Positions 1 to 5,553 are shown, numbered from the stretch's first letter. The stretch is DNA of 6,010 nucleotides from an uncultured Acidimicrobiales bacterium (GCA_938008925.1 CALLIQ010000388.1:1-6010), one strand, 5' to 3'. The notes: generated by a model from the letters alone, not told the origin. A program made the numbers and translations.

Positions 1-217
1 AGGTGACCGTCACATCCGTGTCGTGCCGGAGGTCGATCACCCACCCTTCCCGCTCTGCGATGGCGGCCAGGGCGCTCGAGGGAATCGTCCACTCGGGCGC
101 GTCGGGGTCATCGTTGTTGGACTGTCGTTCGGCCTCGGGCAAGTCACCTCGCCGGAGCCGCCGCTCCAACGCATTGAGACTCACTCCGAGGACGTCCGCG
201 GCGCGATCAAGATTCAT
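1..217 (-). CDS. Helix-turn-helix DNA-binding protein, N-terminal part (runs off left edge)
   Basis: The minus strand is open for 72 codons from ATG at 217 to the window edge; no stop is seen, so the C-terminus is missing. Residues 3-25 (LDRAADVLGVSLNALERRLR and following) look like an excisionase/MerR-type helix-turn-helix: a short helix, the turn at LGVS, then a basic recognition helix ending RRGDLP. After an acidic linker, WTIPSSALAAIAEREGW (about residues 43-59) resembles the segment that follows this motif in many actinobacterial HTH proteins. I chose ATG 217 because GGAG lies eight bases upstream. An in-frame ATG at 238 would add seven residues (MGGGAQQ) but has no ribosome binding site. 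It is divergent from the EamA transporter gene. DNA binding is inferred; the target and role are unknown. Confidence 0.7.
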   Translation of the reverse strand, partial: MNLDRAADVLGVSLNALERRLRRGDLPEAERQSNNDDPDAPEWTIPSSALAAIAEREGWVIDLRHDTDVTVT

Positions 218-225
218 TTGCTGGG

Positions 226-252
226 CTCCGCCTCCCATGAGCGGTGACACTA
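226..252 (-). promoter_or_regulatory. Candidate -10 element and ribosome binding site of the HTH gene
   Basis: On the minus strand TAGTGT (252-247) fits the actinobacterial -10 pattern TANNNT. Transcription starting about seven bases on would give a leader of roughly 21 bases containing GGAG (229-226), eight bases before ATG 217. No convincing -35 was found. If transcription instead began at the ATG at 238, the message would be nearly leaderless and the protein seven residues longer. Confidence 0.35.
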
Positions 253-271
253 TCGAACGGTTGGGTAATTC
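244..271 (+). promoter_or_regulatory. Weak sigma70-like promoter candidate for the EamA gene
   Basis: GTGACA (244-249) differs from TTGACA at one base and is followed, after 16 bases, by TAATTC (266-271), which lacks the usual final T. It would give a leader of over 100 bases before GTG 395. A competing possibility is AAGACT (383-388), six bases before the GTG, which keeps the A and final T of TANNNT but not the first T. Neither is strong. Nothing else stands out between 272 and 382. Confidence 0.22.
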
Positions 272-394
272 TCTACACGGCGAGCCATTGAATTTCGGGA
301 TGTCCTCCGGGGTTTTCCTCGCTCGTGAAGCGGATCGGAGCTCACGTCGCCCCGCAGTTCGCGCCGCGGGGGACTGCGGTGCAAGACTCCACCG

Positions 395-1309
395 GTGACC
401 GCCCTCGACGATCGGCCTGTGAGCGGTCAGCCCGCTTCGCGACTCCCACTGCTGGTGATGGGACTCGTCGTGCTCTCGTGGGGCGCCGGCCCTCCGGTCA
501 CGAAGCTGATCACCGCCCCACCGCTCGTGGGTGTGCTCGTTCGCTTCGGGCTGTCCTTCCCGCTGCTGTTCGCCATCGTCTACGCCCGTGGCGGGCAGGT
601 GAACAAGGAGCTGCTGCGCTCGACGGCGCTGCCTGGCATCTCGTTCGGGATCAACCTGATCTTCGTCTTCGCCGCGCTGCAGGAGGCAACCGTTGCCGTG
701 TTGTCGACGACGGTCGCCATCCAGCCGGCGCTGCTGCTGATCTTGGCTGGCCCGATCTTCGGGGAGCGTCCGTCGCGGGCCCATGTGCTGTGGTCGGTCG
801 TCGGTATCGCTGGCGCTGCGATCGTCATCCTGGGTGCTGGCGAGGCCGTTCGCGCATCGGCGCTCGGCGTCGGCCTGGCCGTGATGGCGATGCTGACGTT
901 CTCGGTGTACTTCGTGCTCACCCGGATCGCCCGCTCCACGAGCGACGTCGACCCGATTCGTTGGATGGCCGGTATCAACCTGTGGGCGTTTCTCGCCGCG
1001 GTTCCACCATCATTCGTGTGGGTGGGCAGGAGTGAACTCGCCGAGTTCGGTGGCACCGACTGGCTGTGGGTGGTCGTGCTCGCCTACCTCACGGGCGTCG
1101 TCGGCCACGTGGCGATGAGCTGGGTGCACGGCTACATCGAGGCGGCGCGGTCGTCGCTCTATCTTCTCGCCATGCACCTCGTCGCCGTCGGCTTGGCCTG
1201 GCCGGTGCACGACGAACCGATCACCGTGATTCAGGTGCTGGGCGGCGCCGTTTTGCTCGGTGCGGTCACCGCCGTGATCCGGATCCCCGTTTCGAACGAT
1301 TCGCCCTGA
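395..1309 (+). CDS. DMT-superfamily transporter with two EamA domains
   Basis: This 304-residue integral membrane protein has the hydrophobic profile of ten helices in two five-helix EamA repeats. Repeat one covers about residues 17-149 and repeat two about 157-297. Each repeat ends with the family hallmark, a Glu before its last helix: GERPSRAHVLWSVVGIAGAA (E124) and HDEPITVIQVLGGAVLLG (E274). LSWGAGPPVTK near residue 27 matches the usual start of an EamA domain. Family members export or import small metabolites, amino acids or drugs by secondary transport in the cytoplasmic membrane; substrate cannot be read from sequence. The start is GTG 395, without a clear ribosome binding site; GTG 419 is an alternative, eight residues shorter. 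The last 44 bases overlap the 3' end of soxR on the other strand. Family call is firm, substrate unknown. Confidence 0.9.
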   Translation: MTALDDRPVSGQPASRLPLLVMGLVVLSWGAGPPVTKLITAPPLVGVLVRFGLSFPLLFAIVYARGGQVNKELLRSTALPGISFGINLIFVFAALQEATVAVLSTTVAIQPALLLILAGPIFGERPSRAHVLWSVVGIAGAAIVILGAGEAVRASALGVGLAVMAMLTFSVYFVLTRIARSTSDVDPIRWMAGINLWAFLAAVPPSFVWVGRSELAEFGGTDWLWVVVLAYLTGVVGHVAMSWVHGYIEAARSSLYLLAMHLVAVGLAWPVHDEPITVIQVLGGAVLLGAVTAVIRIPVSNDSP

Positions 1310-1841
1310 CCTTCGGCATCAGGTAGTTGTTGCCCGGACCGTCTTCGCTGGCTTTGTCGTCGGGGTTGAAGATCTGGCAGCTGTCGAGCGTCTGGCAGCC
1401 ACAGCCGATGCACTGGCTGAGCTTGTCTCGCATCGCTTCCATGGTGGCGATGGCGGCATCGAGGCGGGGACGCCATTCTTCGGCGATCGCCGCCCATTCC
1501 TCGGTGGTGGGTGCCCGGTCGGACGGAAGCGGCGACAGCGCGTCGGCGATCTCGGCCAACTCGAGCCCGACGCTCTGTGCGGCACGAATGAACGCAAGTC
1601 GGCGGAGCACGTCGCGGGCGTACCGCCGCTGCCCGATCTCGTTGCGGGTCGAGCTGATGAGGCCCTTGTCCTCGTAGAACCGCATCGTCGCGGTCGACAC
1701 GCCAGCGCGCGCCGCCGCTTCCCCGATGCCGAGGTCGGCATCGAGCGAACCCGTACCGGACCCAGCGTTGCTTCCAGCGCTGTTTCCAGTACTGGTTCCG
1801 GTGGTGGCTCCGGTCGGGGAGCCGGTGTGCGAACCCGACAT
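1266..1841 (-). CDS. soxR: SoxR-type redox-sensing MerR-family transcriptional regulator
   Basis: The 191-residue product contains a MerR-type winged HTH (about residues 37-105: GIGEAAARAGVSTATMRFYE, then QRRYARDVLRRLAFI), a dimerisation helix (about 113-142) and the SoxR cysteine cluster CIGCGCQTLDSC, with C144, C147, C149 and C155 spaced exactly as in Escherichia coli SoxR. Those cysteines hold a [2Fe-2S] cluster whose oxidation by redox-cycling compounds activates transcription by untwisting a promoter with a long spacer. NPDD after the cluster and EEW before the helix also match SoxR. The protein is longer than E. coli SoxR (154 residues) because of a repetitive Thr/Ala-Gly tail at residues 1-33 and a basic C-terminal tail. 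ATG 1841 is the only usable start: an in-frame TAG lies just upstream and no other start precedes the HTH. It is divergent from the VIT1-type transporter gene. Confidence 0.93.
   Translation of the reverse strand: MSGSHTGSPTGATTGTSTGNSAGSNAGSGTGSLDADLGIGEAAARAGVSTATMRFYEDKGLISSTRNEIGQRRYARDVLRRLAFIRAAQSVGLELAEIADALSPLPSDRAPTTEEWAAIAEEWRPRLDAAIATMEAMRDKLSQCIGCGCQTLDSCQIFNPDDKASEDGPGNNYLMPKVRANRSKRGSGSRR
1743..1826 (-). repeat. 12-bp-period tandem repeat encoding the SoxR N-terminal tail
   Basis: Residues 6-33 of SoxR are seven consecutive tetrapeptides beginning Thr-Gly or Ala-Gly: TGSP, TGAT, TGTS, TGNS, AGSN, AGSG, TGSL. The register is perfect, so the DNA has a 12-bp period, although the units have diverged in base sequence. 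The segment is probably disordered and precedes the DNA-binding domain. E. coli SoxR has no such tail. Confidence 0.8.
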
Positions 1842-1853
1842 GGCGCAACCCTA
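1842..1853 (-). promoter_or_regulatory. Start-proximal -10 element of soxR (leaderless layout)
   Basis: On the minus strand TAGGGT (1853-1848) is followed by six bases and then ATG 1841, which puts the expected transcription start on the A of the start codon. AGGG within the same element could alternatively act as a ribosome binding site, seven bases from the ATG, if transcription began further upstream. No TTGACA-like -35 is visible at 17-20 bases; a weak -35 is common in activator-dependent promoters. Confidence 0.55.
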
Positions 1854-1876
1854 GAGCCGGTGTCGCACGGGATGGC

Positions 1877-1888
1877 TACTCTCGACCC
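1877..1888 (+). promoter_or_regulatory. Start-proximal -10 element of the VIT1-family gene (leaderless layout)
   Basis: TACTCT (1877-1882) is followed by six bases and ATG 1889. This is the same TANNNT-N6-start arrangement seen for soxR on the other strand. No clear Shine-Dalgarno sequence lies at a usual distance, which fits a leaderless message. The -35 region would fall at about 1852-1859, touching the soxR -10, so the two promoters face each other and share the 23 bases between 1854 and 1876. Confidence 0.55.
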
Positions 1889-2770
1889 ATGGCTGAACTC
1901 GCCGAGGGGCAACACGAACGACGCGAGAACGCTCGACGGGCGTCGGATCACTCGCGGGGCCACTCCGACGGCCACGCACGTGATCACGCGCACGATCACT
2001 CGCATGATCACTCGCATGATCATGCCCACTCGCACGGCCACGGTCACGGCGACGGGGCGATGAACTTCATGGTGCATCGACATCGCGACGTGCAGGGCGG
2101 TGCGGCCAGAGCGGCGGTGTTCGGCGTGAGCGATGGACTGGTGTCGAACGTGGCACTCGTGCTCGGTGTCGCGGCCGCCTCCGATGCAGCCGGCTCCGGC
2201 TCGCCCGTCCTCGTCGCCGGCGTTGCCGGCTTGCTCGCTGGCGCCGCATCGATGGCAGCGGGCGAGTACGTTTCGATGAAGGCCCAAGCCGAGCTGGTCG
2301 AGCGTGAGCTCGCGATCGAGCGTCGCTCGATCGCCGAGCACCCGAAGGCCGAAACCGCCGAGCTCGCCGCGATCTACCGCTCGAGAGGACTCGAAGACGA
2401 TCAGGCTCTCGAGGTCGCCGAGTCGATCATGGCCGACCCAGAGGTCGCCCTCGAGGTCCACGCACGAGAAGAGATGGGTATCGACCCCGACGAGGTCGGC
2501 GACCCGATCGTCGCTGCGGTCGCGTCGTTCATCGCGTTCGGCATCGGTGCGATCCTTCCCCTGATCCCGTGGTTCTTCGGCGACGGGAACGGCGCCATCG
2601 TGGCCTCGGCCATCATCGGTGTGATCGCCGCCGCTGCGGTCGGCGCGGCCCTCGCCGTGTTCACCGAACGCTCCAAGATCCGCACCGCGGCCCGTCAGGT
2701 CGGATGGGCGGTCGGCGCCTGCACCCTCACGTGGGCGATCGGCACCCTGCTCGGCGCATCGGTGTCGTAG
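1889..2770 (+). CDS. VIT1/CCC1-family iron/manganese transporter with His-rich N-terminus
   Basis: This 293-residue membrane protein matches the vacuolar iron transporter family. Helix 1 carries FGVSDGLVSNVALVLG (D82) and helix 2 carries AGAASMAAGEYVSMKAQAE (M122); these align with the pore Asp and Met of plant VIT1. Residues 132-205 form the acidic, glutamate-rich cytoplasmic region that binds metal in the family (HPKAETAEL, YRSRGLEDDQALEVAE). Three more hydrophobic segments follow (about 207-230, 235-258, 270-290). Relatives move Fe2+ or Mn2+ out of the cytosol by proton exchange; in a bacterium that means export across the cell membrane. Unusually, residues 21-53 contain 14 histidines, a likely metal-binding tail. 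ATG 1889 is supported by the -10 element six bases upstream; the internal ATG 2060 would remove the His tail. The neighbour soxR suggests redox-linked iron control, which is inference. Confidence 0.9.
   Translation: MAELAEGQHERRENARRASDHSRGHSDGHARDHAHDHSHDHSHDHAHSHGHGHGDGAMNFMVHRHRDVQGGAARAAVFGVSDGLVSNVALVLGVAAASDAAGSGSPVLVAGVAGLLAGAASMAAGEYVSMKAQAELVERELAIERRSIAEHPKAETAELAAIYRSRGLEDDQALEVAESIMADPEVALEVHAREEMGIDPDEVGDPIVAAVASFIAFGIGAILPLIPWFFGDGNGAIVASAIIGVIAAAAVGAALAVFTERSKIRTAARQVGWAVGACTLTWAIGTLLGASVS
1979..2026 (+). repeat. 12-bp tandem repeat encoding His-Asp-His-Ser units
   Basis: Four 12-bp units in the VIT1-type gene encode RDHA, HDHS, HDHS and HDHA. Units two and three differ at a single base (CAC or CAT for the first His). 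The repeat lies inside a longer His-rich run (residues 21-53) that ends in alternating His-Gly. Near identity between units points to recent slippage expansion, while His is conserved at every second position. Confidence 0.85.
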
Positions 2771-2773
2771 CTC

Positions 2774-2813
2774 CGCGCCTCGGTTTCGCGTCTCGGTTCC
2801 GCGTTCTCAGTTC
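2774..2813. repeat. Three imperfect 13-14-bp tandem copies between convergent genes
   Basis: The gap between the VIT1-type gene and the acyl-CoA dehydrogenase stop is filled by CGCGCCTCGGTTT, CGCGTCTCGGTTC and CGCGTTCTCAGTTC. The third copy covers the dehydrogenase stop codon and last sense codon. The genes converge here with only 36 bp between stops, and no hairpin with a T-run terminator is visible. Confidence 0.65.
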
Positions 2814-4009
2814 CGGGGGAGTTCCTTGAACGGGGTGGCTCGGTCGGGGCCGGGTTCACGGGGGAGTCCGAGCGCTCGTTCGCCGAGCGTGTTTCGCTGG
2901 ATCTCGTCCGTCCCACCTCCGAGGCTCATGCCTCGGCAGTTGAGGATGTGGAAGGCGAAGTAGTCGTCGTCGACGCCACGATCCGAGCCATCGTCGAGCC
3001 AGGCGGGGCCGGTCGGGAACGCCAGCTTCGCCGCGAGGTCGGCTGCGGCACGGCCCTGGATGGTTCGCCACAGCTTGCCGATCGAGGGGTGGGCGCCACG
3101 CTTGCCGAGCTGGCCCATGATCACCGCGCCGGTGTGGAGCCGAGCGAGTTCCTGACGGATCTCGGGATCGTCGATTCGATTCTCCCGGCCGCCGGAGCCC
3201 CGAGCGAGCTCGATCAACTGAGCAACGGGGATCGGGACACGGCCGGCCTTGGAGCGCTGATTCGCGGAGCCGCCCATCGAACCGACACCGGTCTGCACTC
3301 GCTCATGGGCGAGGAGGGCGACCGCCGTGCGCCAGCCGTCGTTCACGTCGCCGACGACCCAGTCTCGCGGGATGCGGGCCTCGTCGAGGAACACCTCGTT
3401 GAACTCCGACTCGCCCGTCATCTGCACGAGCGGGCGAACCGTGACGCCCTCCTGCTCGACCGGCAGCACGAACATCGTCACGCCGCGATGCTTCGGGGCG
3501 TCGAAGTCGGTGCGAGCCAACAGGATTGCGTACTGGCTCTGCTGCGCTCCCGAGGTCCACACCTTCTGCCCGGTCACGATCCACTCGTCGCCGTCGAGGT
3601 CCGCCCGGGTGGCGAGTCCAGCCAGGTCGGAGCCGGCACCAGGCTCGGAGTACATCTGGCACCAGACGTCGTCGCCCCGGAGGCCCGGACGGAGGAACCG
3701 TTCGCGAAGGTCGTCTGAGCCGTGATCGCGAATCGTCGGCAACGCCATGCCGACCCCGATGCCGAAGGTGTTGTCCTCTCGAGGCACCCGACCCCGGCTC
3801 ACCTCGGCGTAGACCCGGCGGTGGTCCGGGCCGAGATCTCGGCCCCCGTACTGCGTGGGGTAGTCGAGCGCAGCCAGGTCAGCCTCGTAGAGCGCAGCCC
3901 GCCAGGCCTTCGCCCTGGCGAGATGGCCCGTCACACCGTCGAGGGCAGCGGGAAGGGTGGCGTCGAAGAAGGTCTCGACCTCGTCGCGGAAGCTCTCCAG
4001 AGATGTCAC
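2807..4009 (-). CDS. Acyl-CoA dehydrogenase family flavoprotein
   Basis: The 400-residue product has full family length and architecture. The N-terminal helical domain covers about residues 1-112. The middle beta domain has the first signature CQMYSEPGAGSDLAGL (117-132) and GQKVWTSGAQQSQY (147-160), which contact FAD and substrate. The C-terminal helical domain ends MSLGGGTDEIQRN (361-373) and LGERALGLP. The enzyme introduces a trans-2,3 double bond into an acyl-CoA using FAD and passes electrons to electron-transfer flavoprotein. The Glu that is the base in medium-chain dehydrogenase (E376) is glycine here (G365), but E236 in LLAHERVQTG occupies the alternative position used by isovaleryl-CoA and long-chain enzymes, so activity is expected. 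The substrate is unknown; neighbours do not define a pathway. Start is GTG 4009, six bases after a TANNNT element, 18 bp from the upstream gene. Confidence 0.94.
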   Translation of the reverse strand: MTSLESFRDEVETFFDATLPAALDGVTGHLARAKAWRAALYEADLAALDYPTQYGGRDLGPDHRRVYAEVSRGRVPREDNTFGIGVGMALPTIRDHGSDDLRERFLRPGLRGDDVWCQMYSEPGAGSDLAGLATRADLDGDEWIVTGQKVWTSGAQQSQYAILLARTDFDAPKHRGVTMFVLPVEQEGVTVRPLVQMTGESEFNEVFLDEARIPRDWVVGDVNDGWRTAVALLAHERVQTGVGSMGGSANQRSKAGRVPIPVAQLIELARGSGGRENRIDDPEIRQELARLHTGAVIMGQLGKRGAHPSIGKLWRTIQGRAAADLAAKLAFPTGPAWLDDGSDRGVDDDYFAFHILNCRGMSLGGGTDEIQRNTLGERALGLPREPGPDRATPFKELPRN

Positions 4010-4021
4010 GCACGCAACGTA
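4010..4021 (-). promoter_or_regulatory. Start-proximal -10 element of the acyl-CoA dehydrogenase gene
   Basis: On the minus strand TACGTT (4021-4016) is followed by six bases and GTG 4009. It lies within the 18 bp separating this gene from the stop of the MFS/synthase gene, so any -35 is inside that coding sequence. TTGGCT (4046-4041), 19 bases away, is a poor candidate. The element suggests independent leaderless transcription, not only read-through. Confidence 0.5.
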
Positions 4022-4027
4022 GATTCG

Positions 4028-5533
4028 TCAGGGGTTGGCAGCCAACTGTTCGACCGGGGCGAAGTCATCGGTGAGGACCTCGGCATCGCCGATGTAGCTC
4101 TGGACGTCGTCGACCAAGACGCCGTCTTCCGGGTCGATCGTGAGGTCGGGAATCGGGCTGTCCGACGCCAGAAGGATCTGGTTGACGGGACGGTCGGGAA
4201 CGCCGTCCGGCGGGATGATCACGCCGACGTGATCGAAGTGCTCCTGCAGCGTGCGGAGCGAGGCCCGCGCAAACCCGGAGTCGCCGCCGTCGATGACGTT
4301 CATGACGTAGAGCCCCTCGTCGACGAGCAGCCGGTCGAGCTCGGCGACGAACTCGCTGGTGGTGAGATGCCATGGCACCGACAGCCCGGCGAAGGCGTCG
4401 CCGATGATCACGTCGTACCCGTCGGTCTCGAGATCGGGAGTCGCCAGTCGGGCATCGCCGATCCGGACCTGCAGATCGTCGGACACCTGGAGGTCGAGCT
4501 CTTCCTCCGCGATCTCGACGAGCACGCCATCGATCTCGAGCACGAGGCTGGTCGAGCCGGGTCGCGTGGCCTCGAGATAGCGAGGCGTCGAGAAACCGCC
4601 GCCGCCGATGTGGAGCGAGTCGAGCGGGTCGGTGGCTGAACCCTCCCCACTTCCGTCCGCGTCTCCTTCCCCACTACCTTCCCCGCCGTCGGGCGAGATG
4701 CGCAGTCCGTCGATGGCATCACCGATGAGGCTCGTGTAGCGGAATTCGAGGTGGGTCGGGTCGTCGAGGTCGACCGCTCCGTGCCTGAGGGTGTCGAGGA
4801 TCAGGAAGCGGAGCGAGGGGTTCTCCTCGTCGACGACGACCCGGCCACACGAGTACGCAGACTCGAAGTCACACGGGTTCGGAGCGAACACCGCCGCCAG
4901 GAACACGACGGCTCCGAGTCCGGCTTCGGTCACGTTCGGTGTCGACCGGCCTCCCGCTGTCCCCGCGTAGATGGCGCCGGCCACGATCAGCGCTGCGCCC
5001 AGTCCGATGATGATCGGGCGGGTCGGGATCGAGGAGATCAGGACGAACCCGGTGATGAACGTGCCGAAGAGTGCGCCGAAGGTGCCTGCGGCCGACAGCC
5101 CGCCGACGACGGCACCGGTCTCCTCGAGGTCGTTCACCCGGATCTTGGCCACGATCGGGCTGATCGCGCTGAGTACCGCGGCGGGGGCGAAGAAGGCGAA
5201 GAGGGGCAGCATGATGACCGCTGTCAACGAGCTGCCGACGCCCGGGCCGATCACGCCGATGATCGGCAGCGACGCCCACGACAAGAGGCCGCCGATGATC
5301 AGGGCAGGGCCGATGAGTTTTCGCGGATCCCGATCGTCGGCCACGCGGCCGCCGATCGCCGAGCCGAGGGCGATGCCGGCCAGGATCACGCCGATGATCC
5401 CGGTGAACGTTTCGAGCGAAACGCCCACGTACGGGGCCATCAACCGGCCGGCGATGATCTCCAGGACCAACACCGCCGCCGAGGTGAAGAATGTCAGTGC
5501 CCGAGCGTGGGACTGCGACAGCGCTTGCGACAT
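4028..5533 (-). CDS. Fused MFS-type membrane / spermidine-synthase-like protein
   Basis: The 501-residue product starts with about seven hydrophobic segments (residues 13-215), including LEIIAGRLMAPYVGVSLETF, the opening typical of fused MFS/spermidine synthase proteins. A loop with two cysteines (C221, C229) and the family motif VDLDDPTHLEF (254-264) follow. The C-terminal part is a methyltransferase-like Rossmann fold: LHIGGGGFSTPRYL (308-320), VLEID (331-335), GDAR (359-362), YDVIIGDAF (373-381) and the terminal DDFAPVEQL. The motifs differ from true spermidine synthases: GGGDG is GGGGF, and the second Asp of the DxxDP catalytic motif is Ala (A382). Polyamine synthesis is therefore doubtful and the real reaction is unknown for this family. 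A Gly/Glu/Ser-rich insert occupies about 281-303. ATG 5533 is supported by TANNNT six bases upstream. Confidence 0.88.
   Translation of the reverse strand: MSQALSQSHARALTFFTSAAVLVLEIIAGRLMAPYVGVSLETFTGIIGVILAGIALGSAIGGRVADDRDPRKLIGPALIIGGLLSWASLPIIGVIGPGVGSSLTAVIMLPLFAFFAPAAVLSAISPIVAKIRVNDLEETGAVVGGLSAAGTFGALFGTFITGFVLISSIPTRPIIIGLGAALIVAGAIYAGTAGGRSTPNVTEAGLGAVVFLAAVFAPNPCDFESAYSCGRVVVDEENPSLRFLILDTLRHGAVDLDDPTHLEFRYTSLIGDAIDGLRISPDGGEGSGEGDADGSGEGSATDPLDSLHIGGGGFSTPRYLEATRPGSTSLVLEIDGVLVEIAEEELDLQVSDDLQVRIGDARLATPDLETDGYDVIIGDAFAGLSVPWHLTTSEFVAELDRLLVDEGLYVMNVIDGGDSGFARASLRTLQEHFDHVGVIIPPDGVPDRPVNQILLASDSPIPDLTIDPEDGVLVDDVQSYIGDAEVLTDDFAPVEQLAANP
4640..4678 (-). repeat. Gly/Ser/Glu repeat insert in the MFS/synthase gene
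   Basis: Two copies of GSGEG (residues 286-290 and 294-298) are spaced eight residues, or 24 bp, apart inside an acidic low-complexity stretch. The stretch lies directly before the SAM-type motif LHIGGGG, in what should be a surface loop. It looks like a slippage-expanded flexible linker. Confidence 0.65.
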
Positions 5534-5545
5534 TCAGGCAAGCTA
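5534..5545 (-). promoter_or_regulatory. Start-proximal -10 element of the MFS/synthase gene
   Basis: On the minus strand TAGCTT (5545-5540) is followed by six bases and ATG 5533, the fourth case of this layout in the window. The element overlaps the palindrome GCTAGC (5542-5547). No TTGACA-like -35 is seen; the expected position is taken by a G+C-rich hairpin sequence. Confidence 0.5.
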
Positions 5546-5553
5546 GCGACCGA

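Noticed and set aside
325..1035. 236-codon plus-strand frame overlapping the EamA gene
   Set aside because: It is the alternate frame of the transporter, Arg-rich and without membrane segments, while the 395-1309 frame has a full ten-helix pattern.
1842..1888. Canonical SoxR operator (CCTCAAGTTAACTTGAGG-like)
   Set aside because: I looked for this dyad between soxR and the VIT1 gene; only 3-4-base inverted matches (AGCC/GGCT, GTG/CAC) occur, not enough to call an operator.
1319..2461. 380-codon minus-strand open frame
   Set aside because: It runs antisense to the VIT1 gene and out of frame through soxR; the product is Arg/Pro-rich without family motifs, a shadow typical of G+C-rich DNA.
2948..3718. 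256-codon plus-strand open frame inside the acyl-CoA dehydrogenase
   Set aside because: It lies entirely antisense to a gene with clear family motifs and shows no recognisable domain.
3722..4639. 305-codon plus-strand open frame
   Set aside because: It is antisense to the dehydrogenase start and the MFS/synthase gene and spans their junction; composition reflects the mirrored codons, with no motif of its own.
4028..5533. Authentic spermidine synthase (speE)
   Set aside because: The GGGDG and DxxDP motifs are altered and a multi-helix membrane domain is fused to it, so the gene symbol is not justified.
4971..5546. 191-codon plus-strand open frame opposite the MFS domain
   Set aside because: It mirrors the membrane segment of the fusion gene, and the real strand carries conserved family motifs.
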